NCBI GenBank assembly: GCA_029204225.1
Contig: CM055112.1
Span: 1,700,346 to 1,764,345 of the forward strand
Source of the DNA: Diphasiastrum complanatum
Lineage: Eukaryota; Streptophyta; Lycopodiopsida; Lycopodiales; Lycopodiaceae
DNA length: 64,000 nt
Reading direction: 5' to 3'
Below, piece by piece: positions 30,142-41,688 of this stretch. Both the position numbers and the translations under genes were made by a program. The first letter of the stretch is position 1. The number at the start of each line of letters is the position of its first letter. The notes beneath the pieces are model-generated. The model did no database searches. It was not told the origin of the DNA and saw only the letters and a list, made by a program, of their open reading frames with translations.

Positions 30142-33100
30142 CTCCCTCTTCAACTAGTTTTAGCATAGATTTAGAAAGTACACCAAGACTTGTTCTATGC
30201 TTGAAAAATAAGTCCTTTCCCAATGCTTTGGTAAAGATATCAGCCACACATTCCTTTGATGGGACATGTTCAAGCTTGATCTCTTTTGCCAACACTTGTT
30301 CTCTCACAAAATGGTAAGCCACCTCGATATGTTTGCTCCTTGCATGGAAAACCGGATTGCTTGCTAGACTTTGGGCTGAAAGGTTGTCACAAAAGATGAT
30401 TGGACTCTCTGAAAAATCCAGCAAATGAAGCTCCATAATCATCCTCTTGATCCACACCATCTCCTTTGTGCATGATGTCAAAGCTTTGTACTCGGCCTCA
30501 CTAGAAGAAAGTGATATAGTTGCTTGTTTCTTCGACATCCATGAGATAGCTCCATCACCTATGAAAATAGCATGTGCATTTATGGATTTTCTATCCATAA
30601 GGTCTCCTGCAAAATCTGAATCTGAAAAACCAAATAAGTTAGGTGATGAGCCTCTATAAACAATGCCAAAATCTTTTGTTCCCGAGATGTATCTCAAGAT
30701 CCTCTTTCCTAGTTTCCAATGTTCTATGCTAGGATCTTGCATGAATTGGCTTAATTTACCAACACAATAAGATAAATCAGGTCTTGTGATGGTTAGATAT
30801 ATAAGAGAACCTATTAGCTTCCTATAGAGAGTAATGTCCTCGAAGGATCTTTCATTACCTCTTATAGTTAGCTTTACATGTGATTCCATAGGTGTATCAA
30901 TAGGATTTGCATCTACCATATGAAATCTATTGAGAATAGAAATAGCATACTTCTCTTGTGAAATAAAAGTGATTTGAGAAGTTCTAATTACTTCTATTCC
31001 TAAGATATAGCTCAAAAGACCAAGATCATGCACTTCAAATTCCTTTTTTAGTGCTTTCTTGATATCTTCTATATCTTCCTTGTTCCCTCCACTTAAAATA
31101 ATGTCATCCACATAAATTAGAAGGATTGTAACATCATTAGCACTAATTCTAAAGTAAAGTGAATGATCATACTCACTCATAGTGAAGTTTTGAGAAAGTA
31201 GAAAAGAGTTAAGCCTAGCATACCAACTCCTTGGTGCTTGCTTAAGACCATACAAACTTTTTTGTAGAAAACACACATGATTAGGCTTGCTATGAGAAAC
31301 ATAGCTCTCGGGTTGCTCCATGTAGACTTCCTCTTCAAGATCACCATTCAAGAAAGCATTAGAAATGTCTAATTGCCAAAGATCCCATCCATAAAGAGTT
31401 GCAAGGGAAATGATTACTCTTATGCTCACCATCTTTGCCACGGGTGCAAAGGTTTCCTCATAGTCAATGCCATGCTCTTGAGCATAACCTTTAGCCACCA
31501 ACCTTGCCTTCAACTTGTTGATAGATCCATCTTGATTTGTCTTTACCTTGAAGATCCATTTGCATCCAATTGCACTTTTGCCCTTTGGAAGCTCCACCAA
31601 TCTCCATGTGTTGTTCTTCATAAGTGCTTCAAACTCAAGATCCATTGCTTGGATCCATTCCTCTTCTTGCCTTGCTTCATCTACACATGAAGGTACATCA
31701 AAAGAAGTTAGGAAAGCATAGTTGGATCCATCCACCACTTGCTTACCTTTGCCATCATAAGTGAGCCTTGAGGGTTTCACTTTATGCCTTAGAGTTCTCC
31801 TTGGAATTTGACTTGAAGAGGCTTCTTCAACATCCACATCCAATGTGTCATCAACTTCATTGTCATCAAGCACATTAGTTGCAACAACACCATCATCACT
31901 TGAAACAACTTTTGGAATGTTACCTTCATCAAAAATGACATCCCTACTTGTGAACACTTTCTTGATTGAAGGAACATAAATCCTATATGCTTTGCTTACT
32001 TCACTATAACCAACAAAAATGCCCTTTCTTGAAGATGGATCCTCCTTAGTTCTATCATCAAGAGTAATGTTGAAGTAGCAAATGCATCCAAAAGTTCTTA
32101 GAAACTTGACATTAGGCTTCGTACCAAACAAAGCTTCAAAAGGGGTTTTTCCTTCCAATACAACACTTGGCCATCTATTGCATAGGAAATTTGCACACAA
32201 CAAAGCATCACTCCAAAAAGGTTTAGGAAGATTAGCATTCAATCTCATTGCCTTTGCACTCTCACACAAGGTTCTATTCTTCCTCTCGGCCACTCCATTT
32301 TGTTGTGGTGTTCTTGGACATGTGTACTCCCTCTTGATCCCATGCTCATCGCAAAAGGCTTTGAATTTGTTAGAAATGTATTCACCACCATTGTCGCTCC
32401 TCAAGCATTTGATTTTGGTTGTAAATTGAGTCTCAATAGCAACTTTGAACTTGACAAACACATCAAACACCTCATCCTTGCTCTTTAGTAGATAAACCCA
32501 ACAAAATCTACTAAAATCATCAATGAAAGTTACATACATCTTAGCACCTCCATTGCTAATTGTAGTAACACCATGAATATCCGAATGCAAGAGAGAAAAA
32601 GGCATCTTAGATCTAGATATAGATCTAGTATATGGCAATCTATGTGATTTAGACAAAGCACATTCTTCACAAACATGATTCAAGCAAGTAAGAGACTTGG
32701 GAAGTCCCCTTACTACCTCCTTTTTGGCTATTACCTCCAAGGCCTTGTAGTTGAGATGTCCCATCCTTTTATGCCATACCTCTTGAATTGACATTTGTTC
32801 ATTTGCCATGCATCCAACTTGGTTAGCAACAACACATGCATCAAGCTTGAACAATTTCCCTTGCCTTTTCCCTTTTGCAATGATACTACACCCCTTTTTG
32901 ATCAAGCAAGCATCACCATCAAACTCAACTTTGAATCCTTTGTCAAGCATTTGGCTTACACTAAGTAAGTTCTTGGTAATGGATGGAATGAGCAAAACAT
33001 CTTTCAATTCTATATTCCTATTTGTAGAAAGTGAAATAGGAATTGTGCCAATCCCCTTGATTGCACACTCACCATCATTTGCGGTATAGATTACCTTCCT

Positions 33101-34087
33101 ATCACCATCAAATGCCATTAAAGATGAAAAATACTCTTTATGATATGTCATATGAGAAGTGGCTCCACTATCAATCCACCAAGGATCAATGTCTCCATGA
33201 TTAGCCAACAAGCAAGATGACATAACAAAAGCATCATTTGAAAGAAGCTCATCCCCACCCTCATCAATAGTTAGATTGGTTTGCTTTTCCCCTTGATCCC
33301 TCTTTTTCTTAAAACAATCACTAGCAAAATGCCCTTTGACTCCACAATAGAAACATTTTAGCTTAGATCTATCCTTCTTTTTGCCAAAAGTAGAGTGCTC
33401 ACCTTGGTCTTGCCCTTTAGACCAATTGCTTTTACCTTTGCCCTTGAACTTGCCTTTAGAGAACATTGCCTCCTCTTCTCCTCCTTGAGATGTAGAAGAT
33501 GCTCCCACTCTTGCTTGCAACCTGAATTCTTCAGCCAACAAGACCTCTTGCAAGTCTCCAACACTTGGTAAACATTTTTGGATAGCATAACTTTGAACAA
33601 GATTAGCATGATCATCCAACAAGCCATTGAGAATCACTTGAACAAGCTCCTCATTATTTATGCCATCATTAATGCATGCTAACTCATCATTCAATGCTTT
33701 AACTCTCAAAACAAAAGCATGTCCATTCTCACTCTTCTTTTGCATACAAGAAAAGATTTGCCTTCTTAAAGTCAACACTCTAGAAGTAGACTTGGATTCA
33801 TAAACCTTCTTCAAGGCTTCCCAAGCTTCACTAGATGATGTGCACTTACCAACCTCTTTGATAAGCTCATTTGTCACATTCATCTTGATCATGTGAAGGG
33901 CTTTCTTTGCCCTCTTGTCATACCTCAATTGTTCTTGAGGTGCCAAAGGTCTCTCCTCCACACCTACAACAATATCCATCAACTCATTCATCTCAAGCAA
34001 AGACTCCATCCTTACTTTCCAAGTAGAATAGTTGAGGGAGGTAAGCCTATCATTGCTTTCCAACATGTAGCCTCCATTTGTAGCCAT
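30137..34087 (-). CDS. Copia-C gag-pol polyprotein (1316 codons, intact)
   Basis: An uninterrupted copia polyprotein closely related to Copia-1. Gag starts MATNGGYMLES, with zinc knuckle CFYCGVKGHFASDC at 245-258 and protease D-S-G-A at 306-309. GAG-pre-integrase WHKRMGHLN follows. Integrase has its catalytic residues in LLHSDIHG, LRSDNGGEY and NGVAERKN; reverse transcriptase has YVDD; RNase H has FSDSDFAGD and SSSEAEYKAL. As in Copia-1, the C terminus VEEGV is encoded by the polypurine tract, and the TGA stop lies in the LTR. The leader between the ATG and the PBS is about 600 bp without long ORFs. With identical LTRs this is likely a recently active, perhaps still functional, copy. Confidence 0.97.
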   Translation of the reverse strand: MATNGGYMLESNDRLTSLNYSTWKVRMESLLEMNELMDIVVGVEERPLAPQEQLRYDKRAKKALHMIKMNVTNELIKEVGKCTSSSEAWEALKKVYESKSTSRVLTLRRQIFSCMQKKSENGHAFVLRVKALNDELACINDGINNEELVQVILNGLLDDHANLVQSYAIQKCLPSVGDLQEVLLAEEFRLQARVGASSTSQGGEEEAMFSKGKFKGKGKSNWSKGQDQGEHSTFGKKKDRSKLKCFYCGVKGHFASDCFKKKRDQGEKQTNLTIDEGGDELLSNDAFVMSSCLLANHGDIDPWWIDSGATSHMTYHKEYFSSLMAFDGDRKVIYTANDGECAIKGIGTIPISLSTNRNIELKDVLLIPSITKNLLSVSQMLDKGFKVEFDGDACLIKKGCSIIAKGKRQGKLFKLDACVVANQVGCMANEQMSIQEVWHKRMGHLNYKALEVIAKKEVVRGLPKSLTCLNHVCEECALSKSHRLPYTRSISRSKMPFSLLHSDIHGVTTISNGGAKMYVTFIDDFSRFCWVYLLKSKDEVFDVFVKFKVAIETQFTTKIKCLRSDNGGEYISNKFKAFCDEHGIKREYTCPRTPQQNGVAERKNRTLCESAKAMRLNANLPKPFWSDALLCANFLCNRWPSVVLEGKTPFEALFGTKPNVKFLRTFGCICYFNITLDDRTKEDPSSRKGIFVGYSEVSKAYRIYVPSIKKVFTSRDVIFDEGNIPKVVSSDDGVVATNVLDDNEVDDTLDVDVEEASSSQIPRRTLRHKVKPSRLTYDGKGKQVVDGSNYAFLTSFDVPSCVDEARQEEEWIQAMDLEFEALMKNNTWRLVELPKGKSAIGCKWIFKVKTNQDGSINKLKARLVAKGYAQEHGIDYEETFAPVAKMVSIRVIISLATLYGWDLWQLDISNAFLNGDLEEEVYMEQPESYVSHSKPNHVCFLQKSLYGLKQAPRSWYARLNSFLLSQNFTMSEYDHSLYFRISANDVTILLIYVDDIILSGGNKEDIEDIKKALKKEFEVHDLGLLSYILGIEVIRTSQITFISQEKYAISILNRFHMVDANPIDTPMESHVKLTIRGNERSFEDITLYRKLIGSLIYLTITRPDLSYCVGKLSQFMQDPSIEHWKLGKRILRYISGTKDFGIVYRGSSPNLFGFSDSDFAGDLMDRKSINAHAIFIGDGAISWMSKKQATISLSSSEAEYKALTSCTKEMVWIKRMIMELHLLDFSESPIIFCDNLSAQSLASNPVFHARSKHIEVAYHFVREQVLAKEIKLEHVPSKECVADIFTKALGKDLFFKHRTSLGVLSKSMLKLVEEGV
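30142..30151 (-). other. Polypurine tract of Copia-C
   Basis: GAAGAGGGAG on the minus strand directly before the LTR start TGTGAAAAA. It is identical to the tract in Copia-1 and coding in frame. Confidence 0.85.
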
Positions 34088-34684
34088 GTTGCAATGATTG
34101 ATCTCTGATCTTTGACCTGTTCCAATGCACTAAGCACTCTCTTGAATCAACAAATGAAACACAAGAAGAAATCACAAAGATTTGGAACCTAAAACCTTAC
34201 TTTTTCTCTCTTTTCCTCACTTTTTCCTTAATTTTAGCCACTAGTTTTATGATTTCTTGATCAAACCAAGACCAAACCTCAATATACTTGCTTTTCCCTC
34301 ACTCCTAAGATTGAAATACACTCTTGAATCATTCAGCAAACTGAAAATCAGAGGGTTACATCAATTTTGAAGTTTTTGACATGAAGAAGCAAGAAATTGA
34401 ATCAAAAAACTATATGCTAGAATGGAAAACTAATAGGATCTTGTTGGATCTTGCATCTCCCTCTTTCCAAAACAATTTTTGTCTCCTTATTCTGATAAGT
34501 ACAGAGGGAATTCGCCCTACTTCAATTGAAATGCATACAAATGATGTTTTGATCACAAAGATCCAATTTCTACACATAAATCAACAAGATTTTTAGCTAG
34601 AAACTTGATTGGAATGCTACAAAAGCAAACTCGCCCACAAATCTCTTCTAAATCTGGCAAAACCTGCACATTTGGCCGCCTAAT
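34088..34684 (-). other. Copia-C 5' leader
   Basis: About 600 bp between PBS and start codon, AT-rich, with no upstream frame that looks translated. It does not share the ~175-bp repeats of the Copia-1 leader. Confidence 0.7.
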
Positions 34685-34696
34685 GCTCTGATACCA
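34685..34696 (-). other. Primer-binding site of Copia-C
   Basis: GCTCTGATACCA in plus reading, a perfect initiator-Met-tRNA PBS, directly adjoining the LTR at 34697. Confidence 0.95.
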
Positions 34697-35349
34697 TGTG
34701 AAAAACTCAGATCCAAAAGATGCTAAAGTTTCATAAAGATCTTGGCCATGGAAGTTATGCACATCTAGATTGAAAAAATGATAGAAATTGTGATGTTAAG
34801 CATACTAAACATCAACTAAACATCAAAATCTGATCATAAGCTTCCACAAACAGAAACTTGCTGTCCCTGTCCGTACTTCAGAGCCTACAACCTGCATTTC
34901 ACACGTGTGAAGCCATAGCAACAAAGAAATCACAATTCTAGTGGCTAGAATGCAAGATATGAACAAAAAAGTGAGAGAGAAGAAGATGGACCTTCAAAGA
35001 GCATAACATTCATTCAATAGAATGAAAATGAGATGTGTACATACTCGTGGAGATGGCTATTTATAGCAGCCATAGTGCCTCTTGGCCACTTGTCTTATGA
35101 TAGGCTAAAATTGGGGTCCAATAGGATTCACCCATATACCTAGAAATTTGGTCAAATAGGAATGCACCAAATTATGAGCCAATAGAAGAGCTCCACACTC
35201 GACCTCCTCTAATTAATGTGACCTCAAAAGTAGTGTACACATACTTTGGGCCTCTACATACATGTATGAACCTATCTCTAACTTTTATTTGGCCATAGGC
35301 CTACAAAATCTCAAGTTAGGAAAATACTACTAGTTGACAATTTTTCACA
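34697..35349 (-). repeat. Copia-C 5' LTR
   Basis: 653 bp, same length and, by eye, same sequence as 29489-30141. It holds the minus-strand TATA box and the palindrome at 34898-34911. It ends at the GTTGG duplication. Confidence 0.95.
34898..34911. promoter_or_regulatory. G-box palindrome in Copia-C 5' LTR
   Basis: Second Copia-C copy of TTCACACGTGTGAA, in the LTR that would drive transcription. Confidence 0.5.
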
Positions 35350-35354
35350 GTTGG

Positions 35355-35652
35355 TCCATGCATAGGACTCTATTCTAGGTGAATCTATGTATAGGAAACT
35401 TAGGGCTATGCATGGCTGAGTGCCCAAGATGCTTTTGGCTCTATATAATGGGTCCAAACTCGCCCTACTCCTCACCATGGTTCTTGATTCATTGCCAAGC
35501 TCTCACTCTACATTCATGCTTCTTGTTCCTTGGCTTGAGGGTGAGGCTTCTAGAGATTGATTGGATGCTTCTACTTGGTTGGGTGGTTTCTCCATAGTGT
35601 GTTATTCTTTGTGTTTAGGATTTGTAAGCAGGATCTAAGGAGCTTCCCTTAT
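35355..35652 (+). repeat. Gypsy-B 5' LTR, second part
   Basis: It continues the LTR after Copia-C and matches about 41386-41683. It ends ...CTTAT, two bases before the PBS. Confidence 0.9.
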
Positions 35653-35654
35653 AG

Positions 35655-35666
35655 TGGTATCAGAGC
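35655..35666 (+). other. Primer-binding site of Gypsy-B
   Basis: TGGTATCAGAGC, exact initiator-Met-tRNA PBS. Confidence 0.9.
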
Positions 35667-36699
35667 AAGGTTTACAATTTTGGAGAGGTGGTGCTTTTCA
35701 TTGGAGCTTGGTGGTATTCAACTAGTATCCCATCAAAATTGATGGGTAGAGGCTTATGTTTCAATTCCATCAAGTTTGTAGCAATTTTGACTTCTAGAAA
35801 TCAAGAATTCATGGTTCTCATCCCATATTGCTTCATAGGATCTGTATGAAGGCTTCATGGAACTTTAGAGACTATTTAAGACTGTCTAATTAATCACTTT
35901 TCGGCTTGGTTGAGTGTTTGCAAGTTTCCGAGATGATTGGCCTTGAAAACGTGCACCCTCCTATAGGTTATTTGGTTGTTCTGAACTCGCACGTGTGAAT
36001 CCTAGGTGGTAGGTTGACATGGCAAGTGTCTTATTCACTAGATCGTCCTCTGTACTGAGCTTTACAGCACCCAATTTGATGTCCTATAGCCAAAGATATG
36101 ATCATTGGAAGTTTTGCAATTTTGTGAGCAAAATTGGTAAAATTTCCAATTGTTATGCATGAAAATTTCCTATTTTGAGGTACTGTGCTTGCATGGAATG
36201 TCTGCATGTGGATTCTCAGAGTCATTCTGGCATGCATGAGTAGTTTAGATCTGTTTTGAGTGGTCATACGCATGTACTCTGACTGTTAGATACAAAACAA
36301 GATTTTATAGCTGACAATTTCTGTAGAACTGGATTTTTACTTAAAATTCTGTAAATGTAAAATATCAGGTTAATGCCGCATGTCTTGCATGTCTGAGGGA
36401 CATTAATAAAGTAAATAAGAATTGAACAATGAATCAAATTTTTTATTTCGATTGCTTAAAAATTGACTGTGATTTGTTATGAATTTTTAGAAAACGTAAA
36501 TTTTTTTAAAAAAATTAAAAGTGCAAAAACTTGAAATTTTTAGTTTTTTCCAGTTTTTTGTAATATCTATGAAATTGACTAAAAATAGTGATTTGCCCAT
36601 GCTAGAGTGAATTTCAGTCATTTTTTGGTCAACAGTACTTCACTATGAGTTGATTTGATATTAACTAAATTTAGTAATTTTCAGGATAGATATATTGAG
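35667..36699 (+). other. Gypsy-B 5' leader
   Basis: About 1 kb of AT-rich untranslated sequence between PBS and gag ATG. No gene seen. Confidence 0.6.
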
Positions 36700-39600
36700 A
36701 TGGTCGAAGAAACTTCAAATCAAGCTGCAAATCCAGATGCACCATCTTATATGGTGATTTGTCGGCAGTTGAGTACGACACTCAATGATATGAATAATCG
36801 TAATTAGATGAGAGATCAACAAATGGAGGTTCTGTTGAATCAAGTCAAATTGATATCTTCAACCAATCTCGGTTTTCAACCACAGGTTTATGCGGGCAAG
36901 AAGAAGGAGAAGAAACATGAGGTCGTTGAGGACTGGCTGGCCAAGTGGAATAGTTACTTCAATCTGCACGGTGTTCCTGATGAGAAGAAAATTGAAAGTG
37001 TCGTGTTTTTTTTACATGACAAAGTGTCATCGTGGTGGCGAGATTTATCAGTGAAGCCAACTACTTGGGAGGTGTTTGCGGAAGTTTTCAAGAAAGCTTT
37101 TGTAGTTGCTGATGACGTGGACTATTACCTGAAGTTCGTGAACTGCAAGATGGGTACAAAGAGTTTAGACTCTTATATCTAGGAATTCATGGACCTATGG
37201 AATAGAGTTCCATCATTCAATGCGAAGTTGGCACTTTGGCAGTTTGTCCTAGGTTTGCCAGCCGACTATCAGAATGAATGCAGGCGAAATGTGCTTCAAA
37301 ACCTCGAGGATGCATTTCGGATTGTGAAAGCATATGATTCCACAGTGGTGGCATCCAGGAAGCAGTTTGTGCAAATTCCAACCACTTTGAAAACCAAGAA
37401 GGGTAAGAAGTGCGGTCCAGACCAAGCAAAATATTTTGACAAATTAGATCAAGCAGCATCGGAACCCAGGAGGCCAAAGAGAAAGAGATTCAAGAAATCT
37501 ATGTCCCGAGAAAAGGCTAAAAAAGAGAACTTATGCTTCGTTTGTAAGAAGCTTGGACATATATTTTGTCTAGAAAGGAAGAAAGTGTCTGCTCACATGA
37601 TTGAAATCCCAAGAGGCAATGGTAAGACTTTGGAAATTAACCTGACTGATTGTGAGTGTGTATGTTCTTTTAGTACTACTTCTTTCTTGCCTAATGAGCT
37701 TTTTCATTTAGTTGGCACAGTTAAAAATCAAGAAGTAAGTATTTTATTGGACAATGGTTCAACTCATAATTTTATTAATTCTCGTCTTGTGTAGAAACTT
37801 AGCTTGGAAATTGAAGCCGACAATCATACATATAAAGTTTATCTAGCTTCAGGAGCAGAGTTGGAGACTTGGAACGTTAAAGTCCCGAAGCTCCCAGTTT
37901 TGATGCAAGGACACATAGAGTTAGTTATTTTTCATGTTTTAGACCTAGCTCGTACTGATTTAATCTTAGGTTACGAATGGTTATTTAGTAAATCGCCTTC
38001 TCTGTTAATTGATTTTGAGAGCATGTTCTCACTTTCAAGGAGAGTAATAAGCTAGTTACATTATTTGGGAGTAATTTTGTACGTCCATTGGATCAGATTT
38101 CTATAGTGAATGAAATGGAAACATTGGATTATTCTGAGTATGAAGTTTTTTCAATTTGTGTTATTCCAGTTGTGGATGTTCATGAAATGAATCTAAATGG
38201 TTGTGAATTCTCAGCAATTCTTAACTCAATAAATTTAGATCATAAACAAGCAGTGAAAGAACATATCATAGATGAATTTAGGGATGTTTTCCCATCTGAA
38301 TTACCTCATGGTTTACCACCGTCTAGGTCAGTAGACCACAAGATTGAGTTAATTCCAGGAAGTCAACCTGTCTCTAGACAACTTATAGGTTCTCTCAGAA
38401 AGAGGAGACAAAGATTTTAAATCAAATAGAAAGCTATTTGAGGATGGGACATATACAACCTAGTAAATCACCATGGGGCGCTCCTATTCTTTTTAAAGTG
38501 AAGAAAGACGGAGGTTTTCGGATGTGTGTGGATTACAAGGGGACTAATAAAGTGACTATAAAGAATAAATATCCATTATCCAGGATGGATGGCCTTGTTT
38601 GGATGGAGCACGATATTTCACCAAGATAGATCTCAGGATAGGATACCATCAAATAAGAATTAGGTCGAAAGATGTCCAAAAGACAAGATTTTGTTCTAGA
38701 TTTGGTCATTATGAATTTCTAGTATTGCCATTTGGATTGACGAATGCTCCAGCAACGTTCCAGCAAATGATGCGCATTTATTTCGCCCATATTTGGGGTA
38801 GTTTTGGTGGTATTCTTAGACGACATTCTCGTTTATAGTAAATCCTTGTGGAACACGTAGAACACTTAAAAATTGTCTTGATGAAACTCCGTCGAGAGTT
38901 ACTCTACATTAAAGAGTCCAAGTGTGAATTCTTTAAGCAAGAGCTGCTTTATCTCGGTCATAAGATCAAAGTAAATGGGATCAAGATTGACGAGGATAAA
39001 ATCAAGATTGTAATTGAGTGGCCAATTCCGGGAACTGTGAGGCAAGTAAAGTCTTTTTTAGGTTTTACACTTTTCTTCAAGAGATTTATTGAGGATTATG
39101 CTAAGTTAGCAGCACTGCTTAATAATCTGACAAAAGGAATTGTTAATAAAAAGAAAAAGAGGAATCAACCTAGTCCGTCTGTAGTTTGGAACGAGGAAAA
39201 TTGAATCAATGTTTTGAGAAACTTAAAACAATGATTATTTCAGCTGCCATGATACAAATTGCAAATCCAGATTTATTTTACGTCGTGAGAACGGACGCAA
39301 GTGATGTTGCAGTTGGAGCGGTTCTATTACAAATGGATAGGCCACTAGTGTTTGAGAGCAAAAAAGTCACTGGTTCTCAGTTGAGTTATACTATGCAGGA
39401 AAAGAAATAGTTTGTTATAATCCATGCACTTAAAACCTAGAGACACTACTTGTATGGCAGTAAGTTTGTAGTGTATACAGATCACCAGTCTATTAAGTAT
39501 TTTTGTAATCAACATGATCTTCGGGGGAGACAAGATCGATGGGCTGAATTGATACAAGAATTCGATTATGAAATCCGTTACATAAGAGGCAGCTCTAATC

Positions 39601-41085
39601 AAGTTGCAGATGCCCTTAGTCGGATCGGTGAACTGAAGGAGTTGTCATTCACTTAGATTTCTGTAGATCTATATCTTTCGCTGAGAGAAAATATGAATCA
39701 TTCCCATTTTGGTCACATTTGGAACATTGTTCAGACTGGAAGAAATGTGGAGTCAGGAACATAGGGGACTCAACCAACTAAGAAAGATAAGAAGATTGTT
39801 GAATAGTTCACCATTCGAGATGGATTACTATTTCGGAATGAAAAAGTTTGTGTACCTAGGGATGATGAGCTCAAATGGAAGATTTTGTTTGAATGTCATG
39901 ACATACCCTGAGCAGGACATCCTAATATACACAGGACTCTAGACTTGGTTAAGAGAGAATTTTATTGGCCAAAGCTCAAGCCATATGTCGAGCCATATGT
40001 TGTTAAATGCAAGCCCTGTCAACTAGCAAAGGCTGAACGCCATAAGACTGGTGGTTTGTTGCATTTGTTAGATATCCCAGATAAGAAATGGGAAAGCATA
40101 TCTATGAATTTTGTAGTTGGACTTCTAAAGACCCAATGGCAAAATGATTCTATTTGGGTTGTAGTGGATTGGTTAACTAAGTTAGCTACATTCATACCAG
40201 TTAAGTCAACTATAAAGGCTTCTGATTTAGCCTAGATCTTTGTTGAAAGATTATTTCGGTTGTATGGTCTACCAAGTGACATTGTTAGTGATAGAGATTC
40301 TAAGTCCACAGGTCACTTTTGGTCAGTAGTATTTCATAAACTGGAAACTTCTTTGAGTTTAAGTTCTTCTGATCATCCTGAATCAGATGGCCAGATAGAA
40401 AGAACTAATCAAACTATGGAAGATATTTTTTGGATGTATGTTTCTCACAGGCAATCTCATTGGGAAGATTATCTCCCACTGGTTGAGTTTGCATATAATA
40501 GTAGAAAACATTCTGCTACAAGTTACAGTCCTTTTATGCTTATGTACGGTTTTCATCCTAGATCTCCAGTAACTTTTGAGACGAAGTCTATTGAGATCGA
40601 GAAGGTTGCTGATTTTTTGCATGATATGCAAGAAATGTTGCAAGTGGCTAAGCATAGTATCCGAAGTGCTCAGGATAGGGCTAAACACTATACTGATCTT
40701 AAGAGATCTCCAAGAGATTTTAAAGTTGATGATTGGGTATATCTTAGAATTCCAAAAGATTCTAAGACATTTCATATAGGAAAGCATTATAAGCTATCTA
40801 CCCGTTATTGTGGACCTTTTAGGATTGGACGTAGAATTGGTTCTTTGGCGTATGAACTCGATCTTCAAGGAAAATCAGTATTTCATGTAAGTCGTTTGAA
40901 ACTAAGTTTACATGATGGTGATACAGTTGGATCGGATGAGGATTTATCCCATTTGGAAGATTTGTTGTTTAGTGTACCTTTGGAACCTAAGAAAGTGCTC
41001 AGAACTAGAGATAAACAATTGAAAAATCGTTCTATCTCTGAGTGTTTAATTCGGTGGTAGGGTCGTTTTGAGGATGATGATTCGT
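36700..41085 (+). pseudogene. Gypsy-B gag-pol, decayed, with chromodomain-like C terminus
   Basis: Gag starts MVEETSNQAANPD (36700), with a stop at 36805. It continues VEDWLAKWNSYFNLHGVPDEKK and SSWWRDLSVKPTTWEVF, and has a damaged zinc knuckle CFVCKKLGHIFC (about 37530). Protease reads LLDNGSTHNFIN (about 37745). RT has [45 protein letters not shown] and, in another frame, FLDD at 38813-38824. RNase H has RTDASDVAVGAVL and YTDHQSIKYF. Integrase has a zinc-binding region ending CKPCQLAKAERHK, then VVVDWLTKLATF, IVSDRDSK and HPESDGQIERTN. The tail GPFRIGRRIGSLAYELDLQ...SVFHVSRLK and a chromodomain-like KKVLRTRDKQLKN...IRW mark the chromovirus branch. At least eight stops and several frame changes make it dead. 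Confidence 0.93.
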
Positions 41086-41150
41086 AGGAGAGAGTTGATA
41101 GCATAATGAAGAATTTTTTGAATTCTAGTTTCTAAGGATAGAAACAGTTT

Positions 41151-41163
41151 AAGGAGGGAAGAA
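41151..41163 (+). other. Polypurine tract of Gypsy-B
   Basis: AAGGAGGGAAGAA directly before the 3' LTR start TGTTATG. Confidence 0.85.
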
Positions 41164-41683
41164 TGTTATGTCCATGACCAGTACATAGGATACAGTATAC
41201 TCCTAGTCTTATATACACGGTACTCCAGTGAAACAAGTTGTTAGTTATGCCACGTCATACTAGACGTGACTCGAAAGTAACTAATATCTTTGTGAGGCCC
41301 AGAACACACTAAATGGAGTTTAGACAAGGTATGAGATAGTGTATGCATGTGTAGAGTTATCAATAGCAATTCTATGAATAGTTGGTCCATGCATAGGACT
41401 CTATTCCAGGTGAATCTATGTATAGGGAACTTAGGGCTATGCATGACTGAGTGTCCAGGATGCTTTTGGATCTATATAATGGGTCCAAACTCATCCTACT
41501 CCTCACCATGGTTCTTGATTCATTGCCAGGCTCTCACTCTACACTCATGCTTCTTGTTCCTTGGCTTTTGGGTGAGGCTTCTAGAGATTGATTGGATGCT
41601 TCTACTTGGTTGGGTGGTTTCTCCATAGTGTGTTATCCTTTGTGTTTAGGATTTGTAAGCAGGATCTAAGGAGCTTCTCTTAT
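41164..41683 (+). repeat. Gypsy-B 3' LTR
   Basis: 520 bp, uninterrupted. A TATA-like CTATATAATGGG lies near 41471. It ends at the AGGAA duplication. Confidence 0.92.
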
Positions 41684-41688
41684 AGGAA

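Larger units (their letters stand above)
29489..35349 (-). mobile_element. Copia-C, intact and very young
   Basis: A 5861-bp element with two 653-bp LTRs (29489-30141 and 34697-35349) that I read as identical base for base. Target duplication GTTGG lies at 29484-29488 and 35350-35354. It has a PBS at 34685-34696, a polypurine tract at 30142-30151 and one open polyprotein frame. It sits antisense in the 5' LTR of Gypsy-B. All parts needed for autonomous movement are visible. Confidence 0.95.
29262..41688 (+). mobile_element. Gypsy-B, full-length chromovirus-type element with nested Copia-C
   Basis: LTRs are 29267-29488 joined to 35355-35652 (about 520 bp once Copia-C is removed) and 41164-41683 (520 bp). 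Target duplication AGGAA lies at 29262-29266 and 41684-41688 (the end could be read one base later with a 4-bp duplication). PBS TGGTATCAGAGC is at 35655-35666 and the polypurine tract at 41151-41163. The two LTRs differ at roughly thirty positions by eye, so the insertion is much older than Copia-C. The host sequence is Copia-A. Confidence 0.9.
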
